Origin: RGIG8767 sp964386235
GTDB taxonomy: Bacteria; Bacillota; Clostridia; Lachnospirales; Lachnospiraceae
DNA length: 64,000 nucleotides
Reading direction: 5' to 3'
Assembly (NCBI GenBank): GCA_964386235.1
Contig: CAYLSH010000001.1
Location: forward strand, 55,085-119,084
Both the position numbers and the translations under genes were made by a program. Below the pieces are notes generated by a model. It did no database searches and had not been told where the DNA came from. It worked only from the letters and a program-made list of their open reading frames with translations. Shown in pieces: positions 18,590-26,446 of this stretch; position 1 is the stretch's first letter; each line of letters begins with the position of its first letter.

Positions 18590-18637
18590 CTTTACCTCAT
18601 CCTTTTATACATAATTTGTGATTCTTGGTTTACTTGT

Positions 18638-18689
18638 AGTTAAGCGGTTAACTTATTAACAGAATATCAAAACAAAACCGTATTGTCAA
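18638..18689 (-). promoter_or_regulatory. malQ promoter with LacI-type operator
   Basis: TTGACA (18684-18689), 17 bases and TATTCT (18661-18666) are seen on the minus strand. They are followed after 7 bases by AGTTAACCGCTTAACT (18638-18653), identical in all 16 bases to the operator at malE and at the same distance from the -10. This ties the enzyme run and the transporter run into one regulon. Confidence 0.85.
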
Positions 18690-18736
18690 TACATCTTTTG
18701 TGCAATTTCACTCATATTTCATTCTTTTTGGCCACC

Positions 18737-18775
18737 AAAAAAGAGAAACCGCTCACACCTTGGTTTCCCTTTTTC
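18737..18775 (-). terminator. Rho-independent terminator after the coiled-coil gene
   Basis: GGGAAACC pairs with GGTTTCTC (one G-T pair) and is followed on the minus strand by TTTTTT. The opposite strand also ends in a T-run, so it may work both ways. It isolates the maltodextrin region from the upstream genes. Confidence 0.7.
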
Positions 18776-18787
18776 TTAACTTATTCA

Positions 18788-19720
18788 CTATAAATTTTCA
18801 TCCACCATGGCACCCTTGATGTCGTCTTCAATCAGACTCATCTTGTTAACCATATCCATAATCTCCTGCTTTGCCGCACTCAGATCCACAGCTTTTGTCT
18901 CTGCTTCCTGAACACCCTCTAAAATATCTTCTGTGAGTTTTTCGTTTTCTTTCTTTTCTTCCCGGACGGCATCGATCTTTTCCTGTAACTCTTCTTCTTT
19001 TTCTTCCTGTTTTTCTGCCTGCTCTTTCTTTTCTTCGATTTCTTCGTCCACATGCTCCTTGGCTTCGTCCATGAGCATTCCCACAATCTCATCCGATGCC
19101 GCATCCATGACATTTCCGGCTTCTTTCTGCGCATCCACCATGGTATGTGTTTTCAGTCTTTCCAATCTGGTTGCTCTGATGATGCCATCTTCCGTTCGGA
19201 TCTCCTTATTGGCTTCCCGGACCGTCGCATAATATGGTTTTTCATATTGCAGCAGATTTAAGGAACGCTCCTGGTATTCTGTCAGACCTTCTTTTCGGAT
19301 CGCTGCAATCTCTTTTCTTTCTTCGTCCGTTAACTGCTCCGGATTTTCCTGCATCTTTGATTTTATCTCTTTTTCTAAAAGACGCAGTTGTCTTTCTTCT
19401 TCACTATCTTCAGAAACTCCGTACTCTTCCCGCAGATTTGCTCTTTCTTTTTCCAGTTTTAAAATCTCCTGACTTGCCAGTGACTTTTCTTCTTCCAGTG
19501 CACGAATCTTCTCCCTGCGGCTGTCCAAATCTTCATCGATCAATTGGTCCCCATTAAAAGCATCCGACACAATTCCCAGTGCTTTTTTCTGTGCCAGTTG
19601 TCTTTTCAACGCAATCGGATCCGCCGCCTGCTGCAGCAGTCGTCCATCAATGCTCTTTTTGTCACCCTTGCCTGACACTTCATTCATTCCCATAAAAATG
19701 GTCGTATTCGTAATCTTCAT
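18788..19720 (-). CDS. Highly charged coiled-coil protein, function unknown
   Basis: I do not recognise the family. The 310-residue protein starts MKITNTTIFMGMNEVSG, has no signal peptide or membrane span, and is dominated by Glu/Lys/Arg heptads, mainly at residues 65-115 (RREKIRALEEEKSLASQEIL) and 215-280. The first 50 residues are not coiled coil. The ATG at 19720 is chosen over an upstream start because GGGAGG lies 7 bases before it. It follows hemZ by 32 bases on the same strand and is the last gene before a terminator, so it is probably co-transcribed with hemZ. A structural or cytoskeletal role is possible but unsupported. Confidence 0.7.
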   Translation of the reverse strand: MKITNTTIFMGMNEVSGKGDKKSIDGRLLQQAADPIALKRQLAQKKALGIVSDAFNGDQLIDEDLDSRREKIRALEEEKSLASQEILKLEKERANLREEYGVSEDSEEERQLRLLEKEIKSKMQENPEQLTDEERKEIAAIRKEGLTEYQERSLNLLQYEKPYYATVREANKEIRTEDGIIRATRLERLKTHTMVDAQKEAGNVMDAASDEIVGMLMDEAKEHVDEEIEEKKEQAEKQEEKEEELQEKIDAVREEKKENEKLTEDILEGVQEAETKAVDLSAAKQEIMDMVNKMSLIEDDIKGAMVDENL

Positions 19721-19752
19721 GGCGCATCCTCCCGCTTCTGACAAATACACTT

Positions 19753-21210
19753 TTAATCTTCAAATAGTTTCCGTTTCCGCTCAATCATCTCGTCAATCTT
19801 TTCTATATAAAGATCCACGTCCTTTACTGTATCGCAACGCTCAATTCTTCCGTCTTTCATTACGTTTTTGGTAACCGTTCCGGCTCCACAGGCTACGATG
19901 GGCTGAACTTCTTCCATGATCAGAATATTGTAGATTCCGTATTTGCCTTCCCTTGCGTACCCTACATTTTCAAAATTGCCGGACATATTTTTCTGGCGGT
20001 AAAGATAATAGGGCTGCATCTGCATTCTTTGGGCTGTATCCGCTGCGATTTCCATGGTCTCATCCGTATTGTTAAGGCACCTGATTCCCTGCTCCCGGAT
20101 CCACTGGCTCATTCTGGAAGCCCGTTTGATCGCAAGGGAATGCACGGTCAGACTGTCCGGATCCAATTCCTTTACCTGACGGAGAGTTTCCGCCACATCT
20201 TCTTTTGTTTCATTCGGAAGACCAAGGATCAGATCCATGTTAATATTGTCAAAACCAAGTTCTCTTGCCAGTGCAAAGGCCTCTTTTACCTGTGCAACCG
20301 TATGTCTTCTGCCGATCAGTTTCAGTGTTTCTTCTTTCATCGTCTGCGGATTTACGGAAATTCTGGTAACCCCATGTTTTTTTAACACTTCCAATTTGGC
20401 TCTGGTGATGCTGTCCGCTCTTCCCGCTTCCACTGTATATTCCAGTACATGGGACAGATCCAGTTTGGCATCCACGTAAGAAAGCAGCCTGTCTAACTGT
20501 TCTGCTTCCAGCGTGGTTGGCGTTCCACCTCCGATATACAGACTGTCCATGGTCCTATCCTTAAAATCGGTTGCTACATAATCAATTTCTTTTTCCAATG
20601 CTTCTAAATAGGCATCCACCTTATTTTTGCAGGATGCGATGGAATAAGAGGTAAAGGAACAATACAGGCAGGTAGTCGGACAGAACGGAATCCCGATATA
20701 AAGGCTGTAACCCTTTTCATAATGAAGTTTTGACAAAAGTTCTCTTTCCCTTACAGCAATATCGTAGGCAAGTCCTGCCTTTTTTTCAGAGCAAAAATAA
20801 GTATCCTGCATATAGGAAACCGCTTCTTCCTTTGTGGCACCTTCCTCAAGCATCGCATAGGGAATCTTGGTCGGACGGATTCCGGTCAGATTGCCCCATG
20901 GCAGTTTCTGTCCCGTATAAGTACTGAGTTCTTCATACAAAAGTCTCTTTAACACGTTTTTGCATGACACACGATCCTCCGCATCTGTAAGAAGCGACTC
21001 TTTTTCTCTTCTTTTCTCTCCCTTTTCAAAGATGGAAAATACCATCCTATCTACCGCAAAAGAAACAAAAAATTCCGGCAGAGATGCATCCGAAGAAAGG
21101 GATTTCTCCCCTTCTGCAAACACTTTTACCTCTTCTGCCGGATAAAATGCTTTTACCAGAGAATGAATGTCATAGGAAAAATCATTTTTATCACATTTTA
21201 CTACTATCAT
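19753..21210 (-). CDS. hemZ: HemZ-type radical SAM coproporphyrinogen III dehydrogenase-like protein
   Basis: This 485-residue radical SAM enzyme belongs to the HemN/HemW superfamily. An N-terminal domain of about 150 residues precedes the barrel, as in Bacillus HemZ. The cluster-binding motif is CPTTCLYC, followed by SLYIGGGTPTTLEAEQ, RISVNPQTMKEETLKLIGRR and DLILGLPNETKEDVAETLRQ. It is annotated in the family as oxygen-independent coproporphyrinogen oxidation in haem synthesis, but no other haem genes are visible and true activity of HemZ proteins is uncertain. The ATG at 21210 has GAGGA 8 bases upstream. It begins 12 bases after the MBL-fold gene. Confidence 0.85.
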   Translation of the reverse strand: MIVVKCDKNDFSYDIHSLVKAFYPAEEVKVFAEGEKSLSSDASLPEFFVSFAVDRMVFSIFEKGEKRREKESLLTDAEDRVSCKNVLKRLLYEELSTYTGQKLPWGNLTGIRPTKIPYAMLEEGATKEEAVSYMQDTYFCSEKKAGLAYDIAVRERELLSKLHYEKGYSLYIGIPFCPTTCLYCSFTSYSIASCKNKVDAYLEALEKEIDYVATDFKDRTMDSLYIGGGTPTTLEAEQLDRLLSYVDAKLDLSHVLEYTVEAGRADSITRAKLEVLKKHGVTRISVNPQTMKEETLKLIGRRHTVAQVKEAFALARELGFDNINMDLILGLPNETKEDVAETLRQVKELDPDSLTVHSLAIKRASRMSQWIREQGIRCLNNTDETMEIAADTAQRMQMQPYYLYRQKNMSGNFENVGYAREGKYGIYNILIMEEVQPIVACGAGTVTKNVMKDGRIERCDTVKDVDLYIEKIDEMIERKRKLFED

Positions 21211-21222
21211 CACACGTATCCT

Positions 21223-21867
21223 CTATTCCATTTTAGATGGCCAGAATGGATTAAACTCCTTTTCATGCCCAATCGTCGTACTGTCTCCATGTCCCGGATA
21301 GACAACGGTATCCTCCGGAAGAGACGCAAGTTTATCTGCAATGGAGCGGGTTAAGGTTCCCATACTGCCCGTTGGCAGATCCGTTCTTCCCACCGATTCT
21401 TCAAAAAGGGTATCCCCGCTGATCAACATCCCTGCTTCTTCAAAATAGTAGCAGCAGCTTCCTTTCGTATGCCCCGGTGTGGCAAGCAGTTTAAATGTCA
21501 TGCCCTCAATGGTTACTTCTTCCCCATCTTTTAAAAGGGTATTGGCTTTTACGGTGCAGGCTCTTCCTGCCTGTTCTGACACATTGAGATCCGATGACAG
21601 GAGTACGTCTTCTTCTCCTTCATAGGCATAAACCGGTGCCCCACTCAACTGGCGGAGTTTTGAGCATCCCCAGATATGGTCAAAATGTCCGTGTGTCAGC
21701 AGGATCGCAGCCACTTCAAATCCCAGTTCTGTCATCTTGCCGTAAATCTGCTCTCCATAATCTGCCGGATCCACAAAAATCACCTTTTTTTCATTTTCCC
21801 GATAAATAAAATAGCAATTGGTCTGGCAGACTCCCAACATCATTCTGCCTATCTTTAACTCTGACAT
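21223..21867 (-). CDS. MBL-fold metallohydrolase (glyoxalase II-like)
   Basis: This 214-residue metallo-beta-lactamase-fold hydrolase has the metal-binding motif LTHGHFDHIWG, a second ligand region in TPGHTKGSCCYYF, and LISGDTLFEESVGRTDLPTG and YPGHGDSTTIGHE further on. This is the hydroxyacylglutathione hydrolase-like group that is widespread in Firmicutes; the physiological thioester is not known. The start is set at 21867 where AAGGAGG lies 5 bases upstream. The open frame extends further back only because it reads through a palindromic element. It is followed closely by hemZ. Confidence 0.88.
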   Translation of the reverse strand: MSELKIGRMMLGVCQTNCYFIYRENEKKVIFVDPADYGEQIYGKMTELGFEVAAILLTHGHFDHIWGCSKLRQLSGAPVYAYEGEEDVLLSSDLNVSEQAGRACTVKANTLLKDGEEVTIEGMTFKLLATPGHTKGSCCYYFEEAGMLISGDTLFEESVGRTDLPTGSMGTLTRSIADKLASLPEDTVVYPGHGDSTTIGHEKEFNPFWPSKME

Positions 21868-21922
21868 AACTTCCTCCTTACTCCCATCGCCGGCAACCAC
21901 ACCGCTGCAAGGTTCACCACAT

Positions 21923-21971
21923 GTATATCCAAAAGCAACTGTTCCCCGAAACATGTTGCTTTTGGATATAC
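21923..21971. repeat. Perfect 17-bp palindrome in the rel-MBL intergenic region
   Basis: GTATATCCAAAAGCAAC and its exact complement are separated by 15 bases that can pair further (TGTT with AACA). There is no T-run on either side, so it is not a standard terminator. It sits 56 bases before the MBL-fold gene start and could be an mRNA processing structure, a regulator site or the end of a small palindromic element. Confidence 0.6.
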
Positions 21972-22047
21972 GCCTTCGTCCATTCATATAATTCGTAACT
22001 ATCTGCACCATACACGGGCAATTACGAGGCTGACCGGTTCGGTTGTT

Positions 22048-22186
22048 GAATGCGCAAAAGAAACATATTCCACTGAGGTGCTGTGAGCCAGTCGGCATTT
22101 AGGCAGCGTATTATGCTGCCTTACGTGCCGTTACTGGCGAAGTGCAGCGGGAGCGTGCCTCATGGAATAGTTTCTTTTGCGCATTC
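22048..22186. repeat. 139-bp nested palindromic element between rel and the MBL gene
   Basis: The outer arms (22048-22078 and 22158-22186) match over about 29 bases with two small bulges (GAATGCGCAAAAGAAAC is perfect). Inside is a second set of helices: CCAGT/ACTGG, CGGCA/TGCCG and GGCAGC/GCTGCC closing a 7-base loop. The order of nested pairing is like one long branched RNA. Neither strand encodes a convincing protein here. It could be a miniature mobile palindrome or a structured RNA. The whole 356-base gap 21868-22223 holds only this element, the 17-bp palindrome and the ribosome site of the next gene. Confidence 0.7.
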
Positions 22187-22223
22187 TCAAAAAAATCAGC
22201 CCGCAATGTGTGCGCACCCACAT

Positions 22224-24584
22224 TTAGGATGTGGTACGTTCGATGTCGCGTACGCTTTCGATGTTACGGATCTTGTCGATGATACGGTTGAGTTCTTCTT
22301 TGCCCGTCGTTTCAAAGGAAACAGCCATCGTGGCAATACCCTGCTTGCTGACACGCGTGTTCATGGTCAGGATATCAATGTTTTTCTCCGTTAAGGCACG
22401 GGAAATATCCGCCAGTAAGCCGTTTCGATTGTTCGCAAAAATCATGATTTCTGCTAAATACTTTTCATTGGATGAATCCTCGGATTGCTGCCAGTCTGCG
22501 TCAATCAGGCGCGCTCTGTCAAACTCCGGCAGATTCAAAACATTTACACAATCCGTTCGATGAATGGAAATACCTCGTCCTCTGGTCACAAAACCAACGA
22601 TCTCATCTCCCGGTACCGGACTGCAGCATTTGGAAAAACGAACCGCCACATCATCCACACCTTTTACGATAATACCGCTCTTGGATTTGTGCGGACGCAT
22701 CTGCTTATTCTGTGCATTTTCCGCAACGGATGCAAGGATCTCATCATCCGTAACCGCTTTTTTGTGGTCACGTTCGTAAAATTCCACCATTTTGTTGATG
22801 ATCTGACCTTCTTTTAATCCGCCATGACCAATGGCCGCCATCAGACTGTCCCAATCACGGAAACCATATTTTTTGCAGATTAACAACACATATTCGGGCT
22901 TGGTAATGGCAATCAGATCCACCATTTTTGCTTTGCAGTAAGCTGCAAACAATTCCTTGCCCTTGGTAATATTCTCTTCTTTAAACTCGTTTTTAAACCA
23001 TTGGTTGATCTTGTTCTTTGCCTGCGTGGATTTGGCAAGTTTTAACCAGTCCCGGCTCGGTCCCTTCGTATTCTGGGAAGTAATGATCTCAATCCGATCC
23101 CCATTGGCAATCTGATAATCAATGGTCACCAGTTTGCCGTTTACCCTGGCTCCGACCATACGGTTGCCCACCGCACTGTGAATCGCATAGGCAAAATCGA
23201 TCGGGGTACTTCCTGCCGGAAGGTTCTTCACTTCGCCCGTCGGTGTAAAACAGTATACACTGTCTGAGAAAAGATCCAGATCGCTCTTTAACAGATTCAT
23301 AAATTCCCGGTTGTCGGACATATCTTTCTGCCACTCTAAAATCTGTCTGAGCCATGCCAGTTTTTCTTCTTCCTGGGCTTCAACCTTTTTGCCGTCAGAA
23401 GCCTCTTTATATTTCCAATGCGCAGCGATACCAAATTCTGCTGCTTTGTGCATCTCATAGGTACGAATCTGAATTTCAAACGGCTGGCCGTTAAATCCGA
23501 TCAAGGTCGTATGAAGGGACTGATACATATTTGCCTTTGGCATGGCAATGTAGTCCTTAAAACGTCCCGGAATCGGCTTATACATCTCATGAATGACACC
23601 AAGTGCCGCATAACAGTCCTTTACACTGTCTACAATGATACGGACTGCAAACAGATCGTAAATCTGATCAATCGTTTTGTCCTGATTGACCATTTTTCGA
23701 TAAATACTAAAGAAATGTTTCACACGTCCGTCAATCTTGGCTTCGATGCCCGCATTGCTGATGTGCTTGCTCACTTCTTCCACGATCCGCTGGATATAAC
23801 GTTCGCGTTCACTTTTTCTGGCGGCAATCTTATCCACCAGATCATAATATACATCCGGTTGTAAATATTTTAACGAAAGATCATCCAGTTCCACCTTGAT
23901 CTTACTGATACCCAGTCTCTGTGCAATCGGAGAATAGATATCCAGCGTTTCCCTTGCAATGCGCTGTTGCTTTTCCGGCGGCATATGCTTTAGAGTACGC
24001 ATATTGTGAAGACGGTCCGCCAGTTTGATCAAAATTACACGGATATCCTTTGCCATGGCAAGGAACATCTTTCGCAGATTTTCCGCCTGCATCTCCAATT
24101 TGTCATTGGATTTATCCGGTGCATTCTGTCCGAGCGGCAATGCACTCTCCGACTGGTCGCTCGGAAATTTCATCTGTTGTAACTTGGTTACCCCATCTAC
24201 AAGCAGGGCAACTTCTTCTCCGAACAGTTCTGCAATCTGTTCTTTTGTATAAATGGTATCTTCGACAACATCGTGCAAAAGTCCGGCAGCTATGGTTTCT
24301 TTATCCAATTCCAGATCAGCAAGAATGATAGCCACATACAATGGATGAATGATATAAGGTTCACCGGATTTGCGCACCTGTTCCTTATGGGCCTTGGCCG
24401 CTAACTGATATGCTTTTTCAATCAGGGAAATATCTGCGGATGGGTGGTACTTTTTTACACGCAAAATCAGATCATCGTATAACTCCTCCGGTGTTAAATG
24501 CTCCTTTAAGGATTCGATACGACCATCATCAATGACCACACCAATATTTTTGTTTTCATCCTGTATTGCCTTTTGCTTATCCAT
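22224..24584 (-). CDS. relA: Bifunctional (p)ppGpp synthetase/hydrolase (Rel)
   Basis: This is the stringent-response enzyme: it makes (p)ppGpp from GTP/GDP and ATP and degrades it again. Over 786 residues, the order is an HD hydrolase domain (HDVVEDT at 104-110, LADRLHNMRTL), the synthetase domain (GRVKHFFSIYRKM and YQSLHTTLIGFNG), the TGS domain (VYCFTPTGEVKNLPAGSTPI), the zinc-finger/helical region with RFSKCCSPVPGDEI, and a C-terminal ACT domain from about 710. The intact HD motif supports a bifunctional long RSH of the Firmicute Rel type. A consensus promoter lies just upstream, overlapping the stop of the preceding ABC gene. Confidence 0.95.
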   Translation of the reverse strand: MDKQKAIQDENKNIGVVIDDGRIESLKEHLTPEELYDDLILRVKKYHPSADISLIEKAYQLAAKAHKEQVRKSGEPYIIHPLYVAIILADLELDKETIAAGLLHDVVEDTIYTKEQIAELFGEEVALLVDGVTKLQQMKFPSDQSESALPLGQNAPDKSNDKLEMQAENLRKMFLAMAKDIRVILIKLADRLHNMRTLKHMPPEKQQRIARETLDIYSPIAQRLGISKIKVELDDLSLKYLQPDVYYDLVDKIAARKSERERYIQRIVEEVSKHISNAGIEAKIDGRVKHFFSIYRKMVNQDKTIDQIYDLFAVRIIVDSVKDCYAALGVIHEMYKPIPGRFKDYIAMPKANMYQSLHTTLIGFNGQPFEIQIRTYEMHKAAEFGIAAHWKYKEASDGKKVEAQEEEKLAWLRQILEWQKDMSDNREFMNLLKSDLDLFSDSVYCFTPTGEVKNLPAGSTPIDFAYAIHSAVGNRMVGARVNGKLVTIDYQIANGDRIEIITSQNTKGPSRDWLKLAKSTQAKNKINQWFKNEFKEENITKGKELFAAYCKAKMVDLIAITKPEYVLLICKKYGFRDWDSLMAAIGHGGLKEGQIINKMVEFYERDHKKAVTDDEILASVAENAQNKQMRPHKSKSGIIVKGVDDVAVRFSKCCSPVPGDEIVGFVTRGRGISIHRTDCVNVLNLPEFDRARLIDADWQQSEDSSNEKYLAEIMIFANNRNGLLADISRALTEKNIDILTMNTRVSKQGIATMAVSFETTGKEELNRIIDKIRNIESVRDIERTTS

Positions 24585-24632
24585 AGTATTGCCTGCCTTT
24601 TTTGCATCGCAAAATTTTCATACTTGGTAAAA

Positions 24633-24661
24633 AGTATAATCTTAAATCCGGCACAAGTCAA
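24633..24661 (-). promoter_or_regulatory. rel promoter
   Basis: TTGACT (24656-24661), a 17-base spacer and TATACT (24633-24638) are seen on the minus strand, about 50 bases before the rel start. The -35 overlaps the stop codon of the upstream ABC transporter gene. Confidence 0.7.
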
Positions 24662-26382
24662 TTCTGAAACTGACTATTGTATAACATTGCGTAAAAACCG
24701 TTTTGTTTTAATAAAGCATTGTGATTTCCCTGCTCAATCACCTTTCCATCCTTCATAACTAAGATTACATCCGCAGTCTGAATGGTAGAAAGTCTGTGCG
24801 CTACGATGAAACTGGTTCTTCCCTCCATCAGTTTTGCAAAAGCGTTCTGAATCTTTAATTCCGTTCTTGTATCTATGGAAGAAGTGGCTTCGTCAAGTAT
24901 TAGCATCGGCGGAAGTGCAAGCATGATACGGGCAATGCAGAGTAACTGTTTCTGTCCCTGTGAGAGCATACCGCCGTCTTCTCCTATAACCGTATCATAG
25001 CCATCCGGCAGACGTTTGATAAAGGAATGCGCATGAGAAGCTTTGGCAGCTGCAATGATCTCTTCCATAGAAGCATCTTCTTTTCCCATACAGATGTTTT
25101 CTTTTATCGTACCTGCTTTTAACCACGTTTCCTGTAAGACCATTCCATAATGTTTGCGAAGAGAATGACGTGTCATATCCTTGATAGCGTGCCCATCCAC
25201 ACTGATCTCTCCGCTGTCCGTGTCATAAAAGCGCATCAATAAATTGATCAGGGTTGTTTTTCCGCAGCCGGTAGGTCCCACAATGGCTACACGCTGTCCC
25301 GGTTTTACCGTAAGATTAAAATCCTCTATCAATTTTTTATCCGGAACATAGGAAAAATATACATGTTCACAACGGATATTTCCTTCCGCATTCTCTAACT
25401 CATAAGCATCCTCTGCTTCTAAAATCTCCGGTTCTTCTTCCATCAGCGCAAAAATCCGGCTTGCACAGGCAAGTGCATTCTGTAATTCTGTAATCACTCC
25501 GGAAATTTCATTAAACGGCTTTGTATACTGATTGGCATAACTTAAAAAAGTAGACAAAGCACCTATCGTCATGGCTCCTGAAATACAGGCAAAAGCACCG
25601 GTCAGGGCAACGATCGCATATACAACCGAATTAACAAAACGTGTGCAGGGATTGGTCAGGGATGAATAAAAGATTGCTTTTAAAGAACACTTCTGTAATC
25701 TTGTGTTGATCTCATCAAAACGCTCCACTGCCTTTTCTTCATGGGAAAATGCCTTTACCACTTTTTCATTTCCGATCATCTCATCTATTAAAGACGTCTG
25801 CTCTCCCCTTGTCTTGGACTGCTCCATAAACATGGAGTAAGTATGCTTTGCAATAAAATTGGCTACAAATAATGACAATGGTGTCACACATACTACCAAT
25901 ACCGTGATTCCCTTGTGAATCATAAGCATAAAGATCAGGGTGCCGAATATTGTCATAATCCCTGTGAAAAACTGGGTAAATCCCATCAAAAGACCATCCG
26001 CAAACTGTTCCACATCCGAAATAATACGGCTTACCACATCCCCCTGGGAATGGGAATCCAGATATTTCAATGGTAATTTCTGTATTTTTTCAAATGCTTC
26101 GTTTCTAATATCCCTTACCACGTGATAAGTCACCTTATTGTTGATCATATTCATAATCCACTGGAAAAGAGAGGTCAGCACAACTAAGACCACGACCTCT
26201 GTCAGGATCTTCACGATCGACTCCATATCCACTGCCCCATATACGATACAGTCAATCGCACGTCCTAATAAGATCGGCACATACAACGTAAATGCCACAA
26301 TGCACACTGCAAGTATCAATGACAGCATGATAAGCGGAATATATTTTTTCAGATAACGAAGAACTTTTTTTACTGTTTCCAT
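24658..26382 (-). CDS. ABC exporter half-transporter (permease-ATPase), second of a pair
   Basis: This 574-residue protein has six membrane spans in about 1-300 and a C-terminal nucleotide-binding domain with Walker A (GPTGCGKTT), signature LSQGQKQLLCIARIML and Walker B with catalytic Glu (LILDEATSSID). It is a multidrug or lipid exporter-type (MdlB/YheH-like) half-transporter. It probably works as a heterodimer with the protein encoded immediately upstream. The start at 26382 follows a GGGAG site; the longer frame has no ribosome site. Its catalytic Glu is intact, while its partner has Asp in that place, so the pair has one canonical and one degenerate ATP site. Confidence 0.9.
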   Translation of the reverse strand: METVKKVLRYLKKYIPLIMLSLILAVCIVAFTLYVPILLGRAIDCIVYGAVDMESIVKILTEVVVLVVLTSLFQWIMNMINNKVTYHVVRDIRNEAFEKIQKLPLKYLDSHSQGDVVSRIISDVEQFADGLLMGFTQFFTGIMTIFGTLIFMLMIHKGITVLVVCVTPLSLFVANFIAKHTYSMFMEQSKTRGEQTSLIDEMIGNEKVVKAFSHEEKAVERFDEINTRLQKCSLKAIFYSSLTNPCTRFVNSVVYAIVALTGAFACISGAMTIGALSTFLSYANQYTKPFNEISGVITELQNALACASRIFALMEEEPEILEAEDAYELENAEGNIRCEHVYFSYVPDKKLIEDFNLTVKPGQRVAIVGPTGCGKTTLINLLMRFYDTDSGEISVDGHAIKDMTRHSLRKHYGMVLQETWLKAGTIKENICMGKEDASMEEIIAAAKASHAHSFIKRLPDGYDTVIGEDGGMLSQGQKQLLCIARIMLALPPMLILDEATSSIDTRTELKIQNAFAKLMEGRTSFIVAHRLSTIQTADVILVMKDGKVIEQGNHNALLKQNGFYAMLYNSQFQN

Positions 26383-26446
26383 ACTACTCCCATTCCGCCG
26401 CCTTCTATGGCGGCATAAATAGATATTAAAAAACATTTATACTTTT

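Noticed and set aside
22083..22394. Plus-strand open frame of 103 codons across the rel end and the palindromic element
   Set aside because: It has no ribosome site, reads through the nested palindrome and then antisense through the end of rel; it is a by-product of the repeat.
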